64,000 nt of DNA. Source: Shinisaurus crocodilurus. Its lineage: Eukaryota; Chordata; Lepidosauria; Squamata; Shinisauridae. The notes below the pieces were generated by a model. That model did no database searches. It had not been told where the DNA came from and was given only the letters and a program-made list of their open reading frames with translations. Below, in pieces: positions 1-12,800 of this stretch (position 1 is its first letter; every line of letters starts with the position of its first letter). The position numbers and the translations under genes were made by a program. The stretch covers positions 27,168,197 to 27,232,196 of the forward strand of contig CM037877.1 of the NCBI GenBank assembly GCA_021292165.1. The letters run 5' to 3'.

Positions 1-350
1 GCCTGCCGGGCAGCACCGAGGGGAGGCGCGCCGGAGCCTGCTATATGTCGGGAGGCGCGCCGGAGCCTGCTATATGTCGGGGGGCGCCGCCCCGCCCCCA
101 GGCCCCGCCTGCTGTAGACATCCCCTCCCCGCTCCTCACCCCTCCGCTTTCCCGGCCAAAGAACCGCTCTCGGCTACCCGGCGAGCTGGACTTCCTCGTG
201 TAACTGCTGCAAGCCTTTCGGGCCCCCAGCAACTGGAGCGGCACGTTCAGGCGCAGCTCGCTGCCCTGTGGGGGATTAAATTCCCTTTAAGAGACCATTC
301 TGCCCCCAGGCCACACCAGGGTCACGGGCGCCTGCCATTTTGTTCTGACT
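1..350. promoter_or_regulatory. CpG-rich promoter-like edge
   Basis: The first ~350 bases are far richer in G+C and CpG than the AT-rich DNA that follows, and contain GC-box-like runs (CCCCGCCCCC near 90-100). This looks like the edge of a CpG-island promoter. In human the gene next to the 3' end of DHX29 is CCNO on the same strand as DHX29, which would put its 5' end here. That is inference from synteny: neither strand shows a cyclin-like protein, and the short open frames at 41-244 and 74-358 match nothing I recognise. Confidence 0.4.
21..78. repeat. perfect 29-bp tandem duplication
   Basis: The 29-bp unit at 21-49 is repeated without change at 50-78. Each copy holds the palindrome GGCGCGCC and a TATAT run. 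It is either a recent duplication in the CpG island or a repeat-length polymorphism. Confidence 0.85.
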
Positions 351-2014
351 TTTATTGATGGGCTACTAGTTCACTCGTCCTCCTACCCAAGGCGACGTCA
401 CGGTGGATTTACATAGAAATGTTCATGTGTCACTTTCAAGGCTTAACAACTTTATAATGGCATAATATTTCGTGGACAAGCTTATGACAGAATAAATTCG
501 TTTGTCTTTAAGGTGCCCCAAGACTTCGTTGGTTTGGCCGCAACATGGCTTCCCCTCTGGAAGTTACAAAAAAATGTGTCACTACGTAAATACAATACAA
601 ACTATTATTGGTTTGTTACCATAAACTATTAACTTACACTATTTTAAAAAGCGGGTTTTGTTTTGTTTTTTGCTCTAAAAGCCCTCTTCTCATTTTTGCG
701 GGGCTTGGCTTTTCAAACCACTTGACTGAAGGCCCCCCTATCCCAAACAAGCAGGTGGGAGTTCTTCACATACAAAAAGGTCCTCTCCCACAAAAGCTAA
801 AAAGCCTGGCCGAGAAGAAGACGAAGGACACCACCTTCCCTCACTGACTTTGTAGAGTCTAACTGCCAAGTATCCCACCACAGATCCTTTCTGTACTCGG
901 AGTTTGTTAATCCAGAAGACCTGTTACAGCCAGAGTTTTGCCACACCCAGGGCCAGTTTACACGTTAACGTTTGTCTTATGGAAGGCACTAGAAATATTG
1001 CTACATGGTGGCAGTTGTACATGTTCTGTATTTTTTATTTAAAAAATCAATGCCCACTTTCCCACTGAAATGGTCAAAATGGCTTACAAAAGATTTGATG
1101 AACAACAGCGCTGAACATTTAATGTGTTCATTGGTTGGGTTAGCTGATTCAAATCCTTTTGATCTACTAAAAACAGACCCTCAATTATTCAGACCACTCT
1201 TTTTTAAAATGTTTATCATGTTTAATGTAAGTAACTTATTAAAGCTACAGATGGCAGATACCATCTTAGAAGGGGAAAGCCTCTTCTAATATCCGATGCC
1301 TGCTGCAATACATACTGGCATCATCCTGAAACAAAGTATGCTTTTAAATCCAAAGTTCTTGTTTTATTCACCTGCAGATTTAATAGATGTAATTAGTCAC
1401 TTTAAACTTTCTTTCACTGGGTGATCATCCTAGTTAAAGAGTTGCTTAGCATATGGGTCCCACAGAATGACATGGAAATTCTACAAGGAATCTACAGTGG
1501 TGGCACGTGGACAAGCAGGTGTGCCATGTGGAACATGTCTGTATTCTTTAGGTGCCCCCTCCCCAGCACAGAGCCACAGCTACACAGAAGCTGTACTGCC
1601 ACATGGACATGTTTCTAGATAGCTTTCATGTTCCTGATGTGTCAAATCATACCAAAGAGCTGTGACAAAGCCCCTTCCAAATGGTAAATATTGGAAATCC
1701 AAGGTCGCTTGGGTGTAGTCCATGCCATGGGTTCTTGCCATACTAGCATGAACCATCCCAGATACCATAGTCTCCAACTGCCCGCGCCGGGACCATTTGT
1801 GCCAATCCTGACAATTTTAAAACAAAAAGAGATTGCCCTGCAAGCACTGACCACCACCACCCTGAAAAACACCAGATATCAACAATTAAGGGTTTAAGTA
1901 AGGTAATTTTTTTTTTTACAAAAGCCACTTATAAAATATTATAAAATAATATATAATAATGTAATAATTATAATATATAAAATTTTGTGTTTCCTCTAAT
2001 AACTTTTGTACTTG

Positions 2015-2100
2015 ACCATGCCCTTTGGTTGCCTGGCCATACCCTCATGTTGCCAGACCACACCCTCGGTCACACCTTCATGTTGCTTAACCATACCTCT
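2015..2100. repeat. diverged ~20-bp tandem repeat
   Basis: Three to four imperfect units of the type CCATACCCTCATGTTGCC follow one another. It is a small degenerate minisatellite. Confidence 0.55.
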
Positions 2101-2674
2101 TACAAACTCACATGTGTGTCCCTATTTTCATCTGAAATGTTGGAGGGTTTGAGATACTGGAGTGTGAGAAAGAACCACAGAATGGATTATCTTCCATGAA
2201 CATGGTCTTCCAAAGTTACCAAACAGCATGGTAAGGATTCATTTTGTGTTTCCTTTAGGTCTGCCTGTTTTTCCAAATGTGGCCCCGACCTCTGTTCCAC
2301 TAAATTGAATATGGCCTGAAAACTAAGGAATACACACACACATCAATGAAGCTTGCATTCTGCAAGCATAGATTTGCTTCTGGTTGCTAGTAGAAGTACT
2401 CCTCTCCTAAATCCAAGCATGGAACTTCTACATTCCATCACATCTGTGGTATGATTTGCTCTGCACTGGAATACCAGCTTCTGTTATGAGGTAAATTTCA
2501 TGCTCCACATATTGGTAGGTGCACAAATGGCCAATTTGGGACTTTTAAAAACTGTGCCTTACCCTATATGTGTGCCAAATTACAGCTTGCTGGGTTGCTT
2601 AGACGTATCTTATCCTTTTCGTATACTTTGAGAGGGAGGTGTTTAAACAGTTTTTCATACTTTCCTACTTAACA

Positions 2675-2745
2675 TAGAATCATAGAGTTGGAAGGGCCCT
2701 ATAAGGCCATCGAGTCCAACCCCCTGCTCAGTGCAGGGGAATAGA
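2675..2745 (-). mobile_element. CR1 LINE 3' end fragment
   Basis: The run AATCATAGAGTTGGAAGGG, followed by GAGTCCAACCCCCTGC, is the reverse complement of the conserved CR1 3' end, whose terminal repeat reads ATTCTATG. The copy is a short, 5'-truncated stub in minus orientation. Confidence 0.85.
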
Positions 2746-2894
2746 TCAGATGTGGGCAGCCCAGGCAGTCACTCATCCAAGCACTGACCCGGCTCATACC
2801 TGCTTAGCTTCAGCATGTGGCCTGCATTATGTGCTCTCAAGTCTCAACGCTGTTAAAATAATGAAAGGGCAGGGCATAAGTGAATTTCCACAGA

Positions 2895-2948
2895 TCTATA
2901 TGTGTGTATGTGGTGTATGTGCGTGTGTATGTATGTGCGTGCACGCAT
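2895..2948. repeat. TG-rich microsatellite
   Basis: An interrupted TG/TATG simple repeat. Confidence 0.75.
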
Positions 2949-4213
2949 GATGCCTATCATATGACATATGGGGTAGTTGCGGAGGGCAGGTTTTGCACCC
3001 AAGTGCAGCGTTTTACTTTTTAAAAAATAGGAATACATTGCAGCCATTTACTTTAAAAATACAAAGTAAAGGGGTGCGCTCAAAGATGCTATTGAGGTGG
3101 GGAGGAACTAAAACTGTTCTCTGCCCTGATGACCCCAGTCATTGAAAATCAAGTGTGTTCTGATCTGCATAGTTCAATTCTAGGTTCTGTTTCTTGGTCA
3201 CAGCTTTGGGAGGGTGAGGAAAAACTTAAATAGTTTTTAAATGTATTTAGACACACACACACCACCATGAAATTTAATGTGTGAGAGGAGATGCTGTGAT
3301 GAAAGGGGGTTACAGCCCCTTTGCCCCATTCCTGGATCTCATCCCTCTTTACTCCTGGCTCTTCTATTTTCTCTGCCTGGAAACATGTACATGAGACTCT
3401 CTTCTCTTCCTCTCCCTACCAAAGAGCTCTGATATTGTCCTCTCCAAATACCCTCACACATAGGAATGGCAGCTATTCAATTATGTAGCAGAAAATAAAA
3501 GAAATGCAGTTTGGTGGTGGTGGGTGGGTTTGAAACATTAGGACATGGGCTAAGCCTGTTCCTCCTTTCGGGGACCCCAGCCATTAAGAAGCAAGTCTGC
3601 TCCTAGCTGCCTAGCCACATCTTAGGTTCTGCTTGTTGGTCACACTATATTGTGAAGGAATGTTGGTAACTGCCCTTTTTATATTTAGGTAGGACAGTGC
3701 CTGTCAAAATGAGAGGAAAAGGGAAAAGGGCTTGTATCTTGCAACAAACTCATCTGGGTAAGGTACAGCTCTGCTTACTTTGTGCAGAGAGAGACCTGTT
3801 CCCATTGCAGGAACATGCCAGGCCTGCCAGTGTAAGGTATGGGTAGATTATATCCCTTCGGTTTTTGCACAGGAGTAAATAGGTGAACCATTCGCATATA
3901 TAGATCAGGGACACTAACAGGTGAGAACAAAACTGTTATCTGCCCCAGGTGACCTTAGTAATTAAGAATCCTGCTTCTAGCCACACAGTCCTGGGTTGTT
4001 TCTTGAGCTTCGTGGACCATGATAAGGCTAATATACAGATGAGTCTCTCTCTTCAATTGCTGCTTCTGTTAGATTAGTAGGATTATAGAAACGGCCAAGA
4101 TCTTTTGAGAAAGTGTACCAAGAGCTCTCCCTGTACAGTAGAAAAAAACTTAAAGTGGAATTAACAAGGGACCAGTTCCAGAAGGAAAATGAATTGTTTT
4201 TACCACTACAATA

Positions 4214-4459
4214 CAGTAATACCTTGGATTGCAAGTAACTTGGTCTGAGAGCGTTTTGCAAGACAAGCAAAAAATTTAAAAATTTTTGACTTGATAAACG
4301 AGCAAGGTCTTGCAAGACTAGTGTAGGGATGTAACCACTCGCCTCGAGCGGGCCGAAATCGGCCCTGCTCACGCCCGCCAGACTCGCTTTGATATAAGAG
4401 TGTTTTGGATTACAAGCACGGTTCCAGAACGAATTATGCTTGCAATCCAAGGCATTACT
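4214..4459. mobile_element. Tigger/pogo-like nonautonomous DNA element
   Basis: The element has terminal inverted repeats: it starts CAGTAATACCTTGGATTGC and ends with the reverse complement (GCAATCCAAGGCATTACT). TA dinucleotides flank it, as expected for Tc1/mariner targets. An inverted relative sits at 55454-55704. There is no transposase open frame, so it is a nonautonomous copy. Assignment to the Tigger group is from remembered end sequences. Confidence 0.7.
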
Positions 4460-4482
4460 ATATATATATATATATATATATT
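4459..4482. repeat. (TA)n microsatellite
   Basis: About eleven TA units directly abut the right end of the Tigger-like element; they may have grown from its TA target site. Confidence 0.9.
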
Positions 4483-4861
4483 CTATAAAGAAAAATGGAA
4501 CCTGTCGTTGCACCTGAAATAATAAAAGGAAATTTAGGGTTTATAGATGTGAAGATTTCTTATCTTAATCTCTCTGCACAGCTATTTGTTCAGGCGAATT
4601 GCTCCCTCTGCTGGATCAGTGAAGCAGACTTTCAGGCTGGTTTTGTACGTTAAGCATAGGAATGGCCCTACCATTAGGCAGAATTAGGGTCTATAGCACT
4701 ATAAAGGAATTTCACTGCAACTCCCAAGATTACCATACCATATAGTGTTTAATTTATCTAGAAAAGGTAAGTCTGTGTACATAAATGCAAAGAAATATTG
4801 AAACCTATGAGCAGTGGTTGCAAATGTTTACAAACCAAAGTATTTGAACAACGTCGGCTGT

Positions 4862-4925
4862 ATTTCAAACCTCATGACTGACATCTATTTTAAACCTCAT
4901 GGCTGACTTTTAAACCTCATGGCTG
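4862..4925. repeat. three-unit tandem repeat
   Basis: Three near-identical copies of TTTAAACCTCATGGCTGAC follow each other; the first unit has a short insertion. Confidence 0.75.
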
Positions 4926-5624
4926 ACTTATATTTAAAAGTTCAGGATTAAGGTAACCAAGGTCTCATCCAGGTAAGACAGGAAGAAGTTTCAGCTGGCA
5001 AAAGAGGACATGACACATTTCCAGCAGGTCAAAAACTGTTTTCCAAAGGCCTTTTTCTTACAGTCATTTGTCATAAAATATTTTACTATAATGAAAAATC
5101 TTAATTTACCAGTGATCATATTCAAAAAAAGAACAGCTGATATCTAGTTTTAACACTGAAAATTGCACAAATTGCTCATATAGTTGTTGGTTGTGTATGA
5201 ATGTAAATGTTACGTGGCTTCTGTCTTCCATTTCTTGATAACATTTCCAATGTGTCCTTCAGTTCACAGCCACATGTAAGACAAAGATGATGTAATCTGA
5301 TCCTTGGATCCAACTATGGGCTAGTTCACATAGTCAAAATCACCTTTATGTGATGCATCAGAACTGTTCATGGGGATGAAACTGCATGGAGAGAGCCAAG
5401 CTGGTTTAGTGGAGAGAGTGCAAGACTTAGGGCAGATTTTAGTAGGAACATTCCTGTATTTCAGTATTGGTCAGAAATACTAAGCATTTATGCTTTCCAT
5501 TATTCACTCTAAGGGCTTTTCTACATGAGGCTTTTAACCTACCACTTTACTGGGCCTTCTGCTTCTGGATTCTTCGCAGGATTAAGGTTGGCTCCTTTAC
5601 ACGTTTTTTCCTGGGGGTTTTCTT

Positions 5625-5690
5625 TCTCTGCCTTTCTTGCGGGATATAAACATAATAATAAATAAATAATAAATAAATAAATAAATACCA
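5625..5690 (+). mobile_element. L2/SINE-type 3' tail
   Basis: GGGATATAAACATAATAATAA followed by an (AAAT)n run has the form of the 3' end shared by sauropsid L2 LINEs and their SINEs. The body of the element is not recognisable. Confidence 0.55.
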
Positions 5691-5864
5691 GGCTTCCCTT
5701 GATCTAAAAAAAAGCTGTGGAAATTGTTGTAAAGAGAGGCCCTGGAGGATGATGACATCATGTAAAGCACCTGCAAACTACCGTGAGTGATGAATCACAA
5801 ACGCACAATAAATGCCTCGTGTAGAAAGGCTGTCTATACCAGAATTTTTTTAAAAAACCCAGCA

Positions 5865-6794
5865 GAATCTAAGTGCAAGACCTTTATTAGGCTTGATTAC
5901 AAAGCTGGTATCTGATGACTGAACAGAGTTCTTGCCACTGCCACATTTAAAAGGGGGAGGGGAAACATAGAGGAAGACAAATGTATGAGAAGAATCAGGA
6001 TGAGAAAAATTCCTCTAAGATTTAGGCTTATAAAAATGTAATTTTTATACCTTTTCTTCCAATGCATCTTTTCTTCTAAAGAAGAAAATATTTTTAATTT
6101 CTTAATGTACAATACTAAATACTTTAAAAAGACATTTAATTTTTTTTCTCACAAGTTTGGTACATATACAGTTCAGGCACAGAATTTCAATCCAAAAGAG
6201 GATGGGTTCCAAAATATTACTGGAACTCCAGAGCTAACAGCTTCTTCTACCAATGCTGATCTGTAGTTTTTTCTCTCAAACTTGTTGTATGGGTAATATT
6301 TGAAGAGCCGCAATTTCTTAAAATGTATTGTTTAAAATTACCATGATGTTGATAAAAATTCAGTGAATAATTACGTAACGAACGCACACTTTTTGGCAAG
6401 TAAAACAAGGCTCCTGCTCCTCCATTGTGTCATCCCAAAGAACACTTAAACCTATTCCACAGATTCAAATTCTGCTCTTGAAAACATAATCAAGATATGC
6501 TTTAAGCAGAAACTAAGACAGTATGAATTTATCATTTTTATATTGAAAACATTAGAGTTGCTTTCATCATTTAAGAACATTTGAACAAAGGGCACCCACA
6601 TTTATTGTCAATTTTACAATGTGTTCCTATTATTCACAGAATGACATAGAAAATGTACTTTTATGCAAAGTTCAAACAGCTTCCACATGATGTTTGGCAT
6701 TATACCTTTTTTAAACAACAAGTATGTTCTTTATTTAAGTATACTTTTCTTCTTTCAATTATTGTGGCTCTGTAGTCATAGCCAAATTCTTCCT
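5865..6794 (-). other. DHX29: DHX29 3' UTR and candidate poly(A) signals
   Basis: The stop codon is at 6795-6797 on the minus strand, so the 3' UTR runs toward lower coordinates. AATAAA hexamers on that strand lie at 6730-6735, 6601-6606 and 5883-5888, with an ATTAAA at 6136-6141. Sequence alone does not tell which is used; the lower bound given assumes the most distal one. Confidence 0.5.
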
Positions 6795-6850
6795 TCAGAT
6801 AGTGTTTTCTGTTTTTATCAGTTCTTTGATGATGTTCAAAATCTTATCGT
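6795..6850 (-). CDS. DHX29: DHX29 exon 27 coding part (residues 1348-1365 and stop)
   Basis: It encodes DDKILNIIKELIKTENTI, then TGA at 6795-6797. The acceptor is TTTCCCAG. Human ends two residues earlier (...KTENN). Confidence 0.94.
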
Positions 6851-9800
6851 CTGGGAAACAGAATGACAATAAGCAAGAAATAATTTAAATTCAATCTTTT
6901 TTGTCCACCCCAAGAAAGTTAATTATGTACATTGTAGGTGGTAACCCTGCATGGTAAATGTAACACATAACATGAGGCTGGAAATGATCAGAATGTTAAG
7001 TTCAGCACCACCAGTATTGGAATAGCTAAGAAACGAGGTACATTTCTATCTACTTTGACATTTCTCCAAATTAGAATGTTGCAGACATGGACAATACATA
7101 CCAAGACACCGCCCCATGTTATGGTTTAATAACCCATGAATGCCCCTGTGGGTTTGTTTTGTGTCTAAAAACAGGATTAAATATGCTTCTGAAAGTTCTC
7201 ACACTTTGATCTCCACCAATGATCCTATACATTTAACTCTTCTAGCTTCACTCACCAAATACTGCATCTTAATCCCCACCATACATTCAAAGAGTTCAGT
7301 TCTTATGTTGAGGTATTTGCCTAAAGCAATATGACGAGCTAGCAATTTTGTGCAATCAGTTTATCAAGCCAATGTTATAATCATTTAATGCAATCATTGC
7401 AATGATGCAATTCCCCTTCAGTTTTTGCCCCCAAAAGGAAAAAAAAATGCTTAGAATTTAGAAACTTGCTAAGGAATTTGGACACACTGCGCTGTTGAAC
7501 ACAAATGACCATGAACTGAAGAGAGCCCTTGTTTTCTGAAGTTATACAATGTATACACAGGGAGTCAAAAGTTAAAAAAAATATTAATTGGGCCAATGTC
7601 TGAAATGGCACTGGTGTATTTGTAACCAGTGCCATTTGTAACCTACCTCACAGGGTTGTTGTGAGGATAAAATGGAGAGGAGGAGTATGTAAGCCGCCTT
7701 GGGTTCCTTGCAGGAAAAAAGGCGGGGTATAAATATAATAAATAAATAAAATAAATAAATAAATAAATAAAAATAAACCATATTTGCTGTCTAAAGCAGC
7801 TTATCTTTCCATTCTATCTGAAGAAGTCTGTGTTTCTTGAAAGGTTGCAAACTCATCTTTCAATAAGAGGCCACATCACCTATTTTGTATTTCATTTTAG
7901 GTAGCTTAGCCATAGAAGACTACTCATGTTCAGTGAAATACACAATAGTCATTCGGTTTCCATTCACTGAGTTGGATCCAGCTTTAATTCCATCAGCAAG
8001 AGCATCCCCTGAACAGAGTTCAACTCAGAACACTCCCACCAGCACAAGGGGGTGAAGGTGATCTTTGCCAATTCCCCCCTCTCTCTGAAACCCTCAGTGC
8101 CACCTTCCCCACTGCTTTGGAGGGTCTCCCAACCCTCCCGAACAGATTTATAGGGGAGAGAGTAATCAACAAAGATTGCTTCTCCCCGTTTCAACTGCAG
8201 GACTCCCCTGCTGGATCAGAAGCCTCCTGTGGATGGGAAGGAGCCCTTCTGTCTGCAGGAGCTTTACACTGGATCCAGCTAATTATGTACATGTGCTTCT
8301 CGGGCATACAATCTTTCCATTTGTTTTAATAGATGGACCCAATCTGAGCACATGTCCTTACAAGCGCAAGTTAGGTCTCTTTTATTGAAATAAATGGTGA
8401 AAACCTTTGGATGGGGAAAATATGTAATGAACTAGATTCCACTAAGAATGAATACCAAGGTATTAGCTTTGTTAATACAGATGTCAACAAAGTAAAGAAA
8501 TAGTCAATTTCAAATAAGTAGTTGCACAGGTTCTCTGCTTTTAAAGACCTGTATATTTAAGAAAGCTGTGCAAAGAAGTGGGTTTTTGTGTTTCTCAGGA
8601 GAGCTGCATTATCCTCAACCACCATATGATGACACTTCAGCAATGATGCAAGTGTTTTGCTATTCCACAAATTTTACATATACTGTGTATTCAATATTTT
8701 CATGGCAACGCTAGAAATAATAAAAATTACCTTCAAGTGACATTTTAGGGTTTTCAAGTTTTTGCTTTAAAACAGACTCGATGAGTGTTCTCAGTTGCTT
8801 GAAAATGACTGCAATTTTTACAGGGGCCTGTAAAAATAGGAACATTTTAAATCTTACATTTCCCTCCTCTCAGAACAGTTTGTTATTAATGTATTAAACC
8901 TTTTAAAACCATTTTCCATGAACAAAAAATTAAGACAAGTTCTGTAAGACATTGGACAAGTTAAGATGTAATGCTGGCCCGCCAAACAAATCAGTTTGCC
9001 AGAGTGGGAAACAGCTATGAGCTCAAGTGCTAGCCCTTCCCCTCCGCCTTTTGCATGCCCAGGTTAAGAGATTTCTTGGTTTGTTCAATCAAAGTTTCCT
9101 GTGATGTCCAAATAGTGCAATCTGATTTGCCAGCCAGGATTACAGGAAACACATACATAAGTTTTCTAGATCAGGTATTATCACAGGAACCTATGATTTA
9201 ACAAACTGGAAAGTCTCCCCTAAAGGTGGGTTAAGGGAAGTAGAGGGAGCACTCAAGCTAGTCATTTATTCCTGCTCCTAAAAAAAAACCCAGTTTGTTG
9301 GAGTGGCAGCATTACATTTGAATCAGCCCATTAAGTGCAATGTTTAGCATTTCAGCACCTGAACAGTTTTAATTAGAAAGCTACTATGTTTGTTTTAATA
9401 CAAGAAATACAACAAATAGACATTTTACATATTCTGACTTCTAATTAGGGCATGTCTACTTAGGAACTCTGACTCTAAATGAAGACACAGAAGAATAAAG
9501 TAGGCTAACACAATGCTTCCTAATTCATGTAACCAAAAAGAAGCTACGAACCCACCCACCCACCAGATATACCTGAAAATGGATCCAGCCATCAACAGAC
9601 AAAAGACGTTCACGATGCAAGACTTCTATATCTCCACCAAATAATAAAATTGGAAAGGGGGAAATTAAAGTAGTTTCTTTCAAGTACACCTTGGCATACC
9701 TAATCTGCATGGAAGACATACAAATAATTAAATTGCTTTACTGATATTGTTTTATATAGCAATATGTTATTTTCCTGTTCCCCAGGAACTGTTACACAAT

Positions 9801-12800
9801 CCCCTTCAAAGACATGAATAATTACACAAAATAATGTGTCCCAATGAAAATTTGACAGGTCTTGACCATCATTCAGAAGGTTACAAGTAGAAGAAACAAA
9901 ACCACTTACAGCACCATCCAATGTGGCTGCCTGTAACCCTCCAAACTCGGAGGATTACGGGCATCCAGTCGAGGAAAGAAGGAGCATGGAAGTGAAGATC
10001 GCCTCCGCGCTCCTCCCACCCCCGCAAAACACTTAGATGGCCGATTCCAGCTGTCTAAGTGTTTTGCCCCTGCTCGCAAGGAGGAGGGGCTGAGGCACTG
10101 CCAGGATACGTCATATCTCGACAAGAGCCTCGCTCCTCCTCTCCCCGCCCTCCCAACACCAGCTCCGAAGTCAGTCTTGCAACTTTGGCAGTGCAGCTGG
10201 CATGGAAAGAACTGCACCCGCTGCAAGGGTGGAGGGAGGGCGCTCTGAAGTCGGAGTTCCAGCTCTGACCTTGGAACGCAATTCTGAGGCTGGAGCTGGA
10301 ACTCCGAACTCCAGTTTGTACATCACAATAAGCCACTGTGTGTTAATTAACCTGTGAGGCTCCGAGATGTGCGACAGCCACAATTTTGAATATGCAAGCC
10401 ACAACGGGAGCGCACTGAGGCTTGTCCTGTTGTGCGAACCTGGGCATCGTGGGTTAATAACCCACAGTGGCTTATCATGACATGCAAACCAGGTCACTGC
10501 CATTCCCCAGTTATATTAAACTGGGTTTGATAGTAGCCATACCCTCAAAATACCTTTCTGCTAATCCTATGCTGCTGTTAAAGCAGTATTTTGTTTAAAA
10601 CAGAAATTATTAAATTAACCACAAAAAACTCTTGTGTATACCATATAGAGGTATTATTTTAGCTCTTGGTATTACTTTAATGTTAGAGACAGGAATTATA
10701 TTACTGTATGCCAAACATACTTGGTGCCTTAAAACATGCCGACTTCAGCCAAGTTGATTAAATATTGGCCTTAAATGGCACTGTACTTTCATGGAATGAC
10801 TAGAAATCCAACTTAAGATCTGTATATTATTCCTTCTGCCTGGTAGGATGTTGCAGAGCTTACCTTTTCTTGATATAGCAACCACCCGTAGGTCTGCAGA
10901 TCCCTGTTCACAGAAGAAGGGTGCACTTGTGCTTTGCCCTGAGCAGTCTCTGCCATGCATGCCAACTTCTCTGTAATATCCACAGACTTGGTGTACAGTA
11001 TCTTCCCCACATTGTCATACAGTCCTGCAGTCAGCACAGCTTTAAGGAGGATCATTTCTTGCAGTGATAGGGAGTGTGTTCCTTCATGATAACATGAGGG
11101 TGCTGCAAACCCTGCTGCCCGGACCACCCTGATTAGCTCTTGTTTTACATCCTGAAATAGATTTAGTTATATTTCAATAATTCATTCACTATTCAACACC
11201 AGATTTAAACCACATCAACTAGCTCAGTTCCCATTCTAGAAACAGAAACCACTGCAACTTTAATTTACCCAGTAAACCACACTAGAAATTAAGATACTAG
11301 ACCTATTTACATATTTGAATAAAAGGTGAGAAACCGAACAGATTTCATTTCAGTTTCCAAAAAAAAGCATTTACAAAAGCAGGACACTGGCTTAAAAAAC
11401 ACAATAAAAACAAAACCTATTAAAAACACAGACTTCATCATGTGTTCATTTTTATAGCAAATTGCATCCATCTTTTTATCTCCTTTGCACTGTGAAATAC
11501 AACTAGGTACATGTACTAAAAATGTACCATCTCCATCTGTACCATCACCACAAATATTGCCCATTACTAAAAGACAGCAATCCAAACCCTCCTAAACATA
11601 AGGGGCTCCCCTTGCCAGTTATGGCCAGTAGAGCCCAGCAAGCAGAAGGAGATAGCTGGATTTAGCCCAACCTGCTTTACTGCAATTGCATGAAAATAAG
11701 TGCCATTTATTTCAAAGACACTTATTTCCAAATTGTTTAAGCTTAAAGTATAAACAAATAGAAGAACTACTGCTTAATTTTAGTGGTTAGATATGAACAC
11801 TAAGTGCTTTCTTAGACTAAAAAAAGGGCAAAATCAGTGCAAAATCACCTCCAGAGTTAATAGTGAAGTTCTGTTGAGGAAGTTTCTCCTGCAGTAAGTT
11901 ATTTCAGCACGGTACCCTCCTTCATGACGGGCTTTCTTCCATCTAGATTTTAAAAAAACAACCATCTCGACTATTTATTATTCTTATTAACATAAGAATT
12001 CATAGTGGTAACTGTCAAAGAATATGGGAAGTAGTGTTCAAAAAAAGAAGTGATAAAAGATCCTCCAGTTACCTATTGCCAAAACTGCAATTAATTGGAA
12101 TCAGCACTGTTCTGCCAGAAATTAAGCTACACTTTCAACAGCCTACAAAATATAAATGTTAATGGACTATTTAAAAGTGGTACTGTCATCTAAGGCCCCA
12201 ATGGTAGGCACACATACTTGAAAGTAAGTTCCATTGAAATCATTTGGACCACCTTCCAAACGACCAGATTCAGGACTTAGTTTATACATAAAGAAATATC
12301 CATTGCAGAAACTAGCAAAACACCTGTCATGACAGGGGAGCTTTATGAGGAAGCAGGGCTTGTATACTGCAACAACATCCAAGTGATCAGAAATATGTTG
12401 ACTTCCCTACAGGATTACTGTCAGTGAGGCCTAGGTCTCTCAATGTCAGAGTGGTAGGGCAGGTTTTGTGTTCAATGCAACAGTGCCCCCACCCCACAGC
12501 ATAGCACTTCCCTTTCCAAAGGAATGAAAGGCAACTATTATCTTGGGGTGCACTTGGGGACACCATTGGAGGGAAGACAAAGCCTGCTCCTTGTTCCTGG
12601 TGACACCACCCAACAACTATTGAAGTTCAATGTGACACCGCCATATAGTTGTGATAAATAAATAATAATGAAAAGTTTTTATCAGAATGTATTGTTCAGT
12701 TGAAATGTTCTAGGAAAGGACACTTTAGTTACCCTAGGTATGCCTTGTAAATTGTCAAGTGGTCGGAGCTTGCCAATGCCAGAGAAGATTTTGCAAGGTC

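Larger units (their letters stand above)
351..5880. other. intergenic spacer downstream of DHX29
   Basis: No coding exon or RNA gene is supported here. All open frames are short and lack codon-level resemblance to known proteins. The interval holds a CR1 end near 2.68 kb, TG-rich sequence near 2.9 kb, a Tigger-like element at 4.2 kb, short tandem repeats at 2.0 and 4.86 kb, and an L2/SINE-type tail at 5.63 kb. The rest is AT-rich sequence in which I see nothing specific. Confidence 0.6.

Noticed and set aside
41..244. Minus-strand open frame as CCNO exon 1
   Set aside because: The frame does not resemble the CCNO N terminus; the synteny argument alone is not enough.
4028..4513. 161-codon minus-strand open frame
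   Set aside because: It runs through a Tigger-like element and a (TA)n tract; no protein resemblance.
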